From Casuarina equisetifolia (Eukaryota; Streptophyta; Magnoliopsida; Fagales; Casuarinaceae): 64,000 bases of DNA. The stretch is from positions 7,501,354-7,565,353 of the forward strand of contig CM052362.1 of the NCBI GenBank assembly GCA_028551475.1, read 5' to 3'. The notes under the pieces were generated by a model. It was not told the DNA's origin, did no database searches, and was given only the letters and a program-made list of their open reading frames with translations. A program made the translations under genes and the position numbers. This document shows positions 45,091 through 56,694 of this stretch, one piece after another (position 1 is the stretch's first letter; each line of letters begins with the position of its first letter).

Positions 45091-46282
45091 TCATTACTTA
45101 GTCAATTACTTTTTATTTCTAGATTTCTAAGAAAGTTGAATTTTCAATATTCTTTTCTATAAAAAAAAACGTAAAATAGTAAAATTATTTTTGCATAAAA
45201 GGAAGCAAGGAATTTGATTGATTGGTTCTCCTCCCTTCTGCGTTTTCCTTTTTCCAGCATTCCCTATTTCTACTCCAAATAAGATTCTTTTATTAGATGG
45301 AGAAATCGATTTTTTTTTTAAATTAGGTTAGAGTTAAAATTTAGTTTTATAAAAGCTGTAACGCGTGCAAGCTAGCTAGGTCGTATTATTTTACTACTTT
45401 TTCTCGGCTAGGACATGTATATAATAAGCAGTAATAATAAAAGAAATATTTGATGAAAATTATATCAATCAAGCTCACAATGCTTGATGATCAAATACAG
45501 GATGATGGCCTTTTCCTATTATTTTTTCAGATTTAATTAACAAATTAATGATATATGGTTATGTTGTTATTATTTTTCCCCAATTATTTAATTAATTAAT
45601 GAGAAAAATTGAGACCAAATGAAAATTTACTCCATTCTTCAAATTGTGACTCCGTGATCGCAACTTCTAAAACATTTTGATCGTACTAATTTCTTCACTA
45701 CTATATTAGCTAATAAAAATTCATATTTGAACAACATATAGAAATCAACATATATTACGTTAAGTAATGTTTCAGTCTTAACGTGCAAGACATGTGGATG
45801 CTTTCCGACCGACCTTGTACATTTGAGTGGTTTGAGTGAATATGACCATTAAATTGTTTAGTACAGAATCGTATGAGGTTTCTATTTATTTCTTCAATAA
45901 AGGGATACTTTTTTCCCTGCACAATTGTTACATGTTTTTTTTACAAATATATAAATGCCAATGCATACCATACACTATAAAAAGAAAGTAGCAACATATT
46001 GACATGTAAATATTTTTGTAAAGTCTCTTGAGATATAGTCAAGATAGTAAGAAAAGATTACATGAGAAATCTTATAAAAATAAGTATCTTAGATTTAAAT
46101 TACCTCAACTGTATTTTTGATTGACCTAAGCATATTTTGGAATAGGTTGTTATTTCTCAATTTAAGTTATCAAACAAAATTTGGTGGGGTTTTAGGTTAT
46201 CAAAAAATAAAAATAAAAATTTAGTACGAAGATGAAGTTTTATTTTATTTTATTTTTTTTTTGGTGTGTGGTTGGTGATAGT
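45091..46282. other. Intergenic, no gene recognised
   Basis: Very AT-rich spacer with poly-A and poly-T runs. Nothing assignable. Confidence 0.5.
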
Positions 46283-46312
46283 TCTATATATATATATATA
46301 TATATATATAAC
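46283..46312 (+). repeat. (TA)n microsatellite
   Basis: Near-perfect TA repeat, followed by further TATATA blocks at about 46313-46341. Confidence 0.9.
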
Positions 46313-48115
46313 AATATATATAGGGTACGAACAATATATATATGTATCACCACGGAAACTTAAACTTATTTTCTTAGTACTTATGCTTTCTGAGCGCTGT
46401 GCTCGAAGACCAGCCTACTAATCAATTTAATATTCAGGATTAGGTGTTAAAGTTAGGAACCCAACTTTTGATTGGCGAAACCCATGTGATCAAGATTCTG
46501 CGTATCAATCGAGATATATTGTTTCCTTAAACACCAATAGAAACCTTGGATTAGCCAAACCTAAGCGGTTGGGATAACATAAAAAACAGCATGCGTTGGC
46601 TGCCTCAAATAAAGAGCTTTGCTAAGAGTTAACCATCGAGAAAACAATAGAAAGTATATCAATCATGTACACAAACTCATTTCAGCGAATTTAGTTCCTC
46701 AACTAATTTATCGGTACTGGGGTAGCTACAACGAGACCGTACAAAAATGGATTCCACTAATCTTGTTCCTCCACTAATTGACAAGATCCACCCACAGTGG
46801 GTAGAGAGAGGGAAGGAGATGGAGATTTCTGGGGAAGAGAGGGCTTCTTCGTTATCCCTGAAACCTCTTAAAGGCAGCAGAATATATAAATACTACACTT
46901 TGTACGATACTGCAAGAAAAGCGTGCTTTCTTAAACTTACTCAATGTTGTCCATTGTTTATGCTTGAAAAGAGGCTACTTCGAATCATTCTTCTAACCAC
47001 TTGTGGAGTTTGACAAATTTCTCGTGCTTTGGTTAGCCAACCATGCGATTCCATCTCAGCATGGAGTGATTTCACTCGCATCTTCAACAGTGCTGCATTC
47101 CTATTTAGGGCAGAATCAGATTAAGTAAATCTGCAACAGATTTAGATTTGAGCAAATCTTCCAATGATCATCGCACATCCTCATGATTCTGTACACACTC
47201 CAAAACGCAAAGTAGAAACGTGAAAGGATTAATTTAGTGGCTGAATGATAAGAGGTACTTAGAGAAGCGATTAATTTAGAAACATTTGCAAGCTGTAAAG
47301 ACGTACGGTGATTGAATTTTTAATCTAAAGATGCTAAATCAATGAGCTAAACTCTTGTCGCAATAGACAGTAACCAACCACAATGGACAATTATTTAGTA
47401 CTGTATTATATGAATCTCAGTATGTGGAGTAAATTAATGATGTTTACACTTGAGAATATGCAAGCACAATGAACATCCATGTTAATCTGAAATTAAGATG
47501 AAGAGGACTGTAGCGTGGACATGTCCCTCTGAAAACTTTATTGGGCTAGGGTTTTAGTGTCCAATATGTTAGCTATTAAAAATTGAAGGGCCCAACTAAA
47601 ACACAGAACTGTGCAATAGTAGGTTGTTAGCAGAAGCTTATAAAGCCAGGCTCTCCTGTCGCCTTACCCAATGTGGGACTGGATATTTTAATCCTCCAAC
47701 ATTAGCAAGCAGCTACCGCTTTAGTGTTCCTTAACTCTTTAAAAAGCGAGGCTGAAGCTTCGCTTTAAGATGAAGACAGGGAGTAAAGCGAGAAAGAGCA
47801 GGAAGTTGTAATAGTGAGAACCTGATTCTGAGATGTTAGGTTGCTTTAGTGCTAGGTTGTGTTAACAAATATGAGTTGGTCATGTTATGAGCTAACATCA
47901 GAGAGAGCATCTGAATCCCTTAACATATTTTTTTAAGTTTGGTAGTCCAGCTCACCAAACCTTAAAAGAAAATGTCCTAAACTTTCGAATAGAGGTAAGA
48001 TTCATTGGCAGGGAGCTTCCTTTCCATTTGCGAGGGTAGGGGCCTAGGTTTTAGCTTTTCTATGGAATGTTTTTAAGTTAACTATGTTTTCTAGGGTTGT
48101 CCCAATGGGATAAAG
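46313..48115. other. Intergenic; one unassigned open frame
   Basis: A plus-strand frame at 46747-47010 (88 codons, starts MDSTNLVPPLIDKIHPQWVE) has no family I know; its Lys/Glu-rich middle could be coding or chance. Around 47480-47720 the text (CCCAATGTGGGACT, ATCCTCCAAC) resembles promoter-like boxes common in plant LTRs, but no pair was found. Confidence 0.35.
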
Positions 48116-48500
48116 GTACAGCACTTAGCATTGGAAGCTTCCAAGATGAATGGGTTATGGACAAATAGAATGAGAAGGCCTAGAGAAGTAAAGAACATAA
48201 TTTGGTACAGGTGAAGTACATTAAACCCAACATTTCTCTCTTAAGTACAATATGAACAAGCAGAACCACAGTTCACACGGTCATTGTCCTTGTCCACGCA
48301 TATGTATGTGTACAGCACTTCGCATTGGAATCTTCCCAGGCAAATGGGTTAAGGACAAATTGAAAGGAAAAGGGCTAGAGTAATGAAGAACATAGTCTAG
48401 CACAGACAAAATACATTAAAACTAAAGCTTCCCCCATTATCTCTTAAGTACAATGTGAACAAGCAGAACCGCGGTTCCCATCGTCATTACCTTTGTTTGG
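48116..48500 (+). repeat. Tandem duplication, two copies of about 194 bp
   Basis: Copy 1 starts at 48116 and copy 2 at 48310, both with GTACAGCACTT.GCATTGG. Shared order: AATGGGTTA.GGACAAAT, GAAGAACATAGT, CTCTTAAGTACAAT.TGAAC, AAGCAGAACC.CGGTT. Divergence is moderate. Lies 180 bp before the copia 5' LTR. Confidence 0.85.
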
Positions 48501-48680
48501 AATGCTCAAATTGTGTGGCATGTTGTCGGCACAACTGCATCCAAGTTCTTTCGGGCCAGTCTAGCGTACTTAGATTGCTTACTAATGTTTGTTTTCATTA
48601 CGTCCTTATTTAGTTATTTTTGTAAATTGTGGTTAGCTTCAACCAACCCAGAACTAAAAAGACGTGCCAAACGGTCACGC

Positions 48681-49393
48681 TGTTGAGCTTTGCTGAATGT
48701 GGCCCACAGTTCAGGCTAAAGGATTCGGATATAAGGGACGTTCTAAGGTTAATTACAGTAGACATACCATTGTTGGATGGTAAAAACCGATAAGTTTAGT
48801 ACTTTCTAACAAAAACACTATAACATTGTTGATGCAGAATTATCATTATCTGCAGAAAAAAAGTGCTGCAGGTGATGCAGGCAGCTTCCCTTCACTAACT
48901 TAAGGTCATGAAGCAGGACAGTTCTTGTTCGCTATGGTGTCAATATAACATAAGCTTGTAAAGGGAAGCAAGGAGGTAAAACTGGTGGCTGGAGCAGTTG
49001 AAGAGGTGATGTAAGAACGAGAAAAACATAACGAAACAGCGGAGGTTTTTGTGAGGAGTTTTTCCTCCAAAAAGAGAATAGAACAGAGAGAAGAAGCCAT
49101 ACAACCTGTAAGCTCAGAAACTCCATTTTTTCGCACCTATCTTTGAGTGTAAAGACCAAAGAGTGTGTGAGGAGTTGTGTAAGTGAGTGGAGATCGTATA
49201 ATTCTTTGGATACTGTAGATGTTGTAGTGAAGAAGTATTTCCCCTGATTCTTGCTGAACGACGTAAATCTTGTCTGTTTTGTGATTGTGTGCTTGTTTTA
49301 AATCATATTTTACTTCTGTCTTGATCCTGTATTTGAATTCTATAACTCAGTTATCGTGCAAACTACTTAGATCTAGTATAAGTTATCCCAACA
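48681..49393 (+). repeat. 5' LTR of the copia element
   Basis: 713 bp, from TGTTGAGCTTTGC to TTATCCCAACA. Followed by AATTGGTATTTGAGCC, a primer-binding site of the initiator-Met type. It contains several T- and A-rich promoter-like stretches. Confidence 0.85.
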
Positions 49394-49411
49394 AATTGGT
49401 ATTTGAGCCAT
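49394..49411 (+). promoter_or_regulatory. Primer-binding site of the copia element
   Basis: AATTGGTATTTGAGCC follows the LTR end and resembles the (AAT)TGGTATCAGAGC site of plant copia elements. Confidence 0.75.
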
Positions 49412-52400
49412 CTTTGGTTCCAAATTTGTGCAAAAATGTCAACATTCACAGCAGATATTGAAAGGTTCAATGGAAAGAACGATTTTGATTTGTGGAAGAC
49501 TAAGATGAGGGCAATACGTAGTCAACAAGGCACCCTTGCTGCATTACAAGGAGAAGCTTCCTCAATCCATGACAGAATTACAGAAGGGAGATCTTCTTGA
49601 AAAGGTCATGAAGCTATAACTCTGAACTTGACGGATCATGTGTTGAGGGAAGTTGTTGCAGAAATTCCACTAGTAAGATCGTGGACGAGATTGGAGAGCT
49701 TGTACATGACTAAATCATTGGCTAACCGTCTTTGCCTTAAGCAATAGTTGTACACACTCAAAATGAAGGAAGGTAACCTTGGTAAACTCATTAATGAATT
49801 CAATAAGATTGTCTTAGACCTGCAAAATATTAATGTAAAGATTGATAATGAGGATCAAGGTTCAATATTAGTGTGTTCTTTGCCAAAGTCATCTTACCAT
49901 CTTGTATGCTTTTAATCTCGTGGATTGTATTTCTCACTGCAATGAGTCTACTTTGTAAAGGTTAGGTTTATGCATTATCCTTTATACCTCTCGAAGATAT
50001 AGTTATTATGTTTAAATATTAATAAAAAATTTCAGGATATAACCCTTGTTTATTGAAAAGAAAAAATATATATGACCATGTTGTGGCTACTCTATTGTAT
50101 GGTCCTGATACAATCATTACGAAGAATGTTAAGGCTTTTTTAAACACAAATCGGCTGAGAAAAAGAGTGGAAGTGGTTTAATAGTAAGAGGCGCAAACAC
50201 TAATAGACATCAAGGTAATAGAGGTAGGTCTAGATCAAAATCAAGAAATAGGAAGATAAAGTGTTTTCACTATCATAAGGAATGGAACTCGCTGAGAGAC
50301 TGTCTGGACAAAAAAGGTAAAATAGGAAAAGAGTAGAAAGGGGAAACTGTACTCAAAAGACAACAACCATAGTTGAAGATGATTCTGACGGGAATTCTGT
50401 GTTAAACATTACCCCAGAAAAAAAAAAAAAGATGTATTAAGTGATGAATGGATGTTAGATTCAGTCTGCATGTTCCATATGACTCCAAACACGAAGTGGT
50501 TTGAATTGTCAACCAATAAATACTGGCAGAGTTTTTATGGGAAATAATAATTCTTTTATAGGAAGTGTCAAGATTAAGATGTGTGATGGAGTGATAAAGA
50601 CTATGATAGATGTAAGTCAAATTCCTAATTTGAAGGGAAACTTAACTTTAGTCGGCATGCTGGAAGCATCAAGTTTTGACTACAAAGCCAAAGGAAAAGT
50701 CCCGAAAGTTGTGGAAAGACCTTAGTATTTTATGAAGGGTAGAAGGTGTAATGGTCTGTATCTGTTGAATGGGAAAACAATTGTTGGAAAGGCTGTAGTT
50801 TCTTTTGAAGTGGCAGAAAATGATGAAATCAAGGGGTGGCACATGCAATTGGGGCATATGAGTGAGAAAGGAATGTAGGAGCTATGCACACAAGGTTTAT
50901 TGCCTAAGAAAAAGTTAGGCAAGATGGAGTTTCATAGACACTGCCTTTATGTAAACAAACCGGTGTCAAGTTCCAAATTGCAACTCATAGAACAAAAGGA
51001 AGCCTTGATTATGTACATTTAGATCTTTGAGGTCCATCACAAGTTTCATCATTAAGTGGCTCTAGATATGCTTAATATTTACTAATGATTATTCAAGAAA
51101 GGTATGAGTGTATTTTCTGAAACATAAAAGTGAGGTGTTATCTAAGTTCAAGCATTGGAAGACGTTGGTTAAGAATCAAATTGTGAAAAAGATCAAAGTG
51201 ATTAAAACAAATAATGAAGTAGAATCCTATAGCCATGAGTTTGACCTATATTGTTGTGAAGAAGGCATAGCAAGACATAAGACAACACTTTATATACCTT
51301 AACAAAATGGTGTTGTAGCAAGGATGAACTACTTTACTTGAAAAGGCAAGTTGTTTGTTGTCAAATGTAGAGGTACCAATGAAATTTTGGGCAGAAGCAA
51401 CCAACACAAGCTATTATATTGTGAATAGGTCTCCTTCAATAGTTTTGAATTGTAAAACTCTAGTAGAGATATGGTCTAGTTCCATTACAAACTATTCTAA
51501 TCTAAGAATGTTTGGTTGTCCAACATATGTGCTTGTATATTCTTAGGTTATGCAAAAGGTTTGAAAAGTTATAGATTGTGATACATAGATGGAAAGATTT
51601 TAAAGCTTTTGATAAGCAAAGATGTTATCTTTGATGAATATGAAATGATAAGAGACAAGGTGGAGTTAATTTAGAAAGGAATCATGAAGACGAAGAGAAG
51701 GTGGAGCTTGAAAGTAGAGGAAAAATGGAGCTAGAAATAGAAACACTAGAAACAACAAGTTCTACAAGACCTACTTAGATTGCAAACTAAAAGAGAGTAG
51801 AACCTAAAAAAGAAAAGCTTTATCAAAATGTATGCACTCACCATCAGTTAGACAACGAGTGTAAGAGTATAATATTGCAAGAGATTGAGAGATAAGAAGA
51901 ATCAAACCTTCTTACAGATATAGTTTTGTATGTATTGTAGCATAGTCCTTAAATGTTGTAGAAGAAGTAGAAGGAAGTAAAAAACCAAGATGCAGTAGCT
52001 AGACTAGAATCAAAAAATGGATAAAAAAAGCAATGAATGATGAAATAAACTATTTGTAGAAAAATCATACACGGGATTTGGGAAAGATACCTAAAAACTA
52101 GAAAGTTGTAAAGTATAAATGGATCTTTAAGAAGAAAGAAGGCATAGTAGGAAGCATGGATGTAAAGTACAAAGCAAATTGGTTGCTAAAGGTATCACCC
52201 AAAGTGAATGAATTGATTTTTTATGAAGTTTTCTCTTAAGTTGTGAAACACATTTCAATCCAAGTGTTGTTAGCTTTAGGTGCTTTGTATGGCTTATAAT
52301 TTACAACAATTAGATGTTAAAATGACTTCTCTACATGGAGAGTTGGAAGAACATATATATGTAGTAGCTTGAAGTTTATATGGTCCCTAGAAAAGAAAAT

Positions 52401-53555
52401 TATGCTTGTAAATTGAAAAGATCCCTATACAATTTGAGTCCATCTCCAAGACAATGGTATAAGTGTTTTGATTCCTTCATGCTGAGTACTAGTTACTGCA
52501 AAAGTGACTGCAATAATTGTGCATACTGCAAGATATTACGAGATAATTCCTTCATCTACTTATTGTTATATGTAGATAACATGCTTATTGCAACAAAAAA
52601 TATGATAGGCATTGATTGGTTGAAAAAGCAATTGAGTCATGCATTTGAAATGACAGATTTTAGTGCGGGCAAAAAATGCTGGGTATGGAAATAAGGCAAG
52701 GCAAAAAAGGTGAAAAGCTATTCTTAACTTAGAAGAGTTACATTGAAAGTGCTAAAATGGTTCAACATGGCTTGATGTAAACTAGCAAGTACTCTTTTTG
52801 TAGCTTATTTCAAGTTGTCAACTAAATTGGCTCTAAAAATTGAAAGAAGTGTGAACAAATGTCTAGAGTTGCTTATGCTAGTGTTGTGGGAAGTTTAATG
52901 TATATAATGGTGTGTAATCTGATAGATTTAGCTCATGCATTAACTCTTGTGATCAGGTATATGAATGACCTAAGGAAAGCTCATTAAGAAGTTGTAATGG
53001 ATTTTAAGATATCTCAAGGGTACTATAGAGTTAGGAGTAATCTATAGAAGAAATGGTAATAGACAAGTTATAGGTTATATGGATTTTGACTATGCAAGTG
53101 ACCTAGATAGAAGAAGATCATTATCAGCCTATAATATTACACTTGTTGGAGGTGCTATTAGTTGGAAATTAGCTCAGCACCTACGGTTATATTATGAACG
53201 ACAAAACCTGAGTATATGGCCGTAGTGGAAGGAATCAAGAAGTCAAGAGAAGATTGTAGTTCATTGTAGTAGTTAATCAATAATTCATCTTACACAAGGT
53301 CAAAGATATCATGAGAAGACTAACACATTAATAGCAAATTCCATTTTATTCAAGAGGTGATTTTAAAAGACATTGTTAAGATAAAGGGGATTGATACAGT
53401 GGAGAATCTAGCATATACACAAACAAAGCATATTCCAACTATCAAGTTCAAGAAATGTTTGGACTTGATTAGCTTAGGAAAAATGTAAACATAGAAAGCT
53501 AGAAGAACTAGGAAAAGAAATTCAAGAGTATGAGTTCTTCACCAAGGTGGAGATT

Positions 53556-54050
53556 TGTTGACTATGGCTCATAGTTTAGGTTAAGTGTTAAGGTATAAAA
53601 GATGTTCTAAGGTTAGTTACAATTGAAACTTATCACTACCAGATGGTAAAAACACACTAATATTGTTGATGCATAATTACCATTATCTGCAAAACTTAAT
53701 GTAATAGGTGACGCATGTAACTTGTCTTCACTTAGTTAAGGTCATGAAGCAAGACAATTCTTGTGTGCTATGGAGTTAGTATAAGAGAAGCTTGTAAAGA
53801 AAAGCAAAGAGGTGAAATAAGTGGCTAGAGTAGTTGAAGATTTGTTGTAGGAAGCAAAAAAATAAAAAAGAAAGCTATAGAGTTTTATATGAAGTGTTTC
53901 TCCCGCATAAGTAAAGAAAGAATAAAAAGAAGAATTCATACAGCTTTTAAGCTTAGAAACCCCACTTTCTTGTAGTTATCTTTGAGTGTAAAGATCAAAA
54001 AATGCAAGAGGAGTTATGTAAGTAAGTGGAGGATGTATAATTCTTTGGAT
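53556..54050 (+). repeat. 3' LTR of the copia element (shorter than the 5' LTR)
   Basis: Starts TGTTGACTATGGCTCA after the purine-rich AAGGTGGAGATT. It parallels the 5' LTR up to GTATAATTCTTTGGATACTG, after which the sequence joins the LTR array at 54056. Confidence 0.8.
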
Positions 54051-54899
54051 ACTGCAATAAAGATAAGGAGATTTTCTTCCATCCAATCTTATTCATGTTG
54101 ATCAAAATCTACAAGAGATAGTGTAACAAACTGAATTCATATATCTATAAATTAAGATTGTGTAATCAAAGAATTTGACCAATTTTGAAATATAAAATTT
54201 TCTAAATTTTTCATATTCTTAGATTAGCTTTTCAATGAATCTTCAACCATTTTTTCTTAATTTGAAGCCATGTCAATGAGATGACATTGACCTAATAAAT
54301 AAGATATGAATTCTAGAAAGAAAAGAATAAAATAAGATTCTAAGAAGATAAAGATTGGTTAAAATTTCTAGAAGATAAGTTAAGGATTTTTTTTACATCA
54401 ATCTTATCTGTGCCTATTAGAATATATAAGAGATAGAGTTTAACAAATTGAATTCATGTATATATAAATTAAGGCCATATAATTAAAGAATCTAACCAAT
54501 TTTGAAATATAAACTTTTCTACGATTTTTCATATTCTTAGATTAGCTTTTCAATAAAATTTCAACCATCGTTTCTTAATTTAAAGCCATGTTAGTGAAAT
54601 GACAATGACACAATAAATAAGATATGTATTCTAGAAAGAAAAGGATATAATAAGATTCTAGAAAGATAAAGATTGGATAAAATTTCTAGAAGGTTGAAAA
54701 TAAATTAAGGATATTTTTTGGGATTCAATCTTTTGTACACCAATTAGAATCTATAGGAGATAAAGTCTAAAAAACCAAACTCCTATATCTATAAAGTGAG
54801 GCCATGTAATCAAAGAATCTAACCAATTTTGAAATATAAATTTTTCCATAGTTTGTCATATAGTTATAACAGTTTTCACATGTTGCCAATGAACTAATG

Positions 54900-55359
54900 T
54901 AGGAAAGTGCATGTTTTGACAAACTATGTTAATAGTGTAAGCAATATCTAGATGAGTTAATGTCAAATATTATAAAGCTCCAACGCATAATATCTCCATC
55001 TGAGTGCAAATGTAAAATTTAAAATTTTTGCTAACACTACAATAAAGCTTATTTGGATTGAGACACTCCTCATGGATCTTTATGCTATGTTGTCACACTC
55101 TCCTACACTATGGTATGACTACCTCTTCGTTTTTCATTTCACTACCAACCTAGTCTTTTATGCTTGTACCAAACATGTTGAGATTGATTATCATTTTATT
55201 TATAAGTAGGTTGCACGTAGTCAATTAGTCATTTGTTTTCCGTCTCCCATTTATCAAATAACTAACATTTTCACCAAAGGTTTACCTTCCTTTAGATTCA
55301 AATCTCTTTGGTTCAAGCTTTTAGTGCAATCCACCCCATTAGCGTCTAAGGGTAAGGGG
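54900..55359 (+). mobile_element. Copia RNase H 3' end, copy A
   Basis: Shows TKHVEIDYHF and IFTKGLPSFRFKSLWFK, the end of copia RNase H, then GGGTAAGGGGTGTTAG, a polypurine tract meeting an LTR start at 55360. Confidence 0.8.
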
Positions 55360-55959
55360 TGTTAGAGGAAGCCATGTTAGCAAAATGACAATGACTTAGC
55401 TAATAAGATACAAATTTTAGAAAAATAAAGAATAGAAAAAGTTTCTAGAACATTAAAGATAAGATAAGGAGATTTTCCTACATTTAATCTTATCCACATT
55501 GATAGAATTTATGGATGATAGAGTGTAACAAAACAAATTCATATCTATAAATTAAGGCTATGTAATCAAAGAATTTGACCAATTTTGAAATAGAAATTTT
55601 TCACAATTTTTCATGTTCTTAAATCAGCTTTTTGATGAATCTCCATCCACAATTTGAAGCCAAATTAGTGAGATGACAATGACCCAACAAATAAAATACA
55701 AATTCTACAAAGAGTAGGATAAAATAAGGTTTTATAAAGATAGGATAAAGTTTCTAAAAGGTTAAAGATAAGGAGACTTTTTAAGATTTAGTCTTAGCTT
55801 CGCTAATGTAAATTTGTAAGAGATAAAGCATCACAAATTGAATTCATATCTCCATCAATTGAGGCCATGTAATTAAATAATCTATGCAATTTTGAAATAT
55901 AAATTTTCCCATATTTTTTCATATTCTTATATCAATTTTCATGTGTTGCCAGTGAAGTG

Positions 55960-56389
55960 ATGTAGGATAGTACATGTGCTGACAGGCTATGTTAACAATT
56001 TAAGCAATATCCAAATGAGTTAATGTCAAATACTAAAAAGCTTTAACACATAGTCTCCCAATCTAGTACTAAAGTAGTCATTAAAAGTCTTATTGACATT
56101 ACAGTAAAACTCATTTGGATTGAGACACTTTTCATGGATCTTTTTCTTACACTCTCACATTCTCCTACACTTTGGTATGACAACCTTTTTGTTTTTCATC
56201 TCACTACCAACCTAGTCCTTTTTACTTTTGCCAAACATGTTGCATGTGGTCAATTAATCATTATTTTTTTGTCCTTCATCGGTCTACTAGTTGACATTTT
56301 TACCAAAGGTCTATCTTCCTCTAAATTTAAATTTCTTCAATCTAAGATTCTAGTACAATTTGCCCTATTAGCATGTTGAAGGTGAGGGG
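55960..56389 (+). mobile_element. Copia RNase H 3' end, copy B
   Basis: Parallel to copy A, with DIFTKGLSSSKFKFLQSK, followed by a GGTGAGGGG purine tract and an LTR-like copy. Confidence 0.8.
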
Positions 56390-56694
56390 CATTGGTGGAA
56401 GACACATTAGTGAGATGATAGGAACTTAGCAAATAAGATAAGAATTTTATAAAAAAAAAATTAGATAAAGTTTCTAAAAGGTTAATGATATGATAAGGAG
56501 ATTTTTTACATTAATCTTATTTGCGTTCTTAGACTTTATAAGAAATAAAGTGTAACAACAAAATTCATGTATCTATAAACTAAGGCCATGTAATCAAATA
56601 ATCTAAGCAATTTTGAAAAAGAAAATTTTTCATAATTTTTCATATTCTTAAATAAGTTTTTTGGTGAATCTCCAACCACTATTTCTTAGTTTGA

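Larger units (their letters stand above)
48681..54050 (+). mobile_element. Ty1/copia retrotransposon, full order of parts, broken
   Basis: Order: 5' LTR 48681-49393, primer-binding site, gag from about 49438 (FNGKNDFDLWKTKMRA), knuckle region near 50260-50320, protease about 50440-50720 (GSVKIKMCDGVIKTMIDVSQ), GAG-pre-integrase about 50830-50960 (WHMQLGHMSEKG), integrase about 51000-51560 (RSPSIVLNCKTLVEIWSS), RT about 52040-52700 (LKRSLYNLSPSPRQWYKCF, LLYVDNMLIATKN), RNase H about 53060-53500, polypurine tract, 3' LTR from 53556. The two LTRs are clearly related but diverged by roughly a fifth by eye, so the insertion is old. Many breaks. Confidence 0.9.
54056..56694 (+). repeat. Array of copia LTR copies and RNase H ends
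   Basis: Six related LTR-like copies (about 54056-54270, 54271-54588, 54589-54860, 55360-55663, 55664-55930, 56390-56694) share TTAGTGAGATGACAATGAC, AATTCTAGAAAGAAAAG, ATAAATTAAGGCCATGTAAT and CAATTTTGAAATATAAA. Between them lie two copies of a copia RNase H C-terminal segment (about 54900-55359 and 55960-56389) with the IFTKGLxSxxFKFLxxK motif. It is a different copia family from the element on its left. Relic; no complete member seen. Confidence 0.85.
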
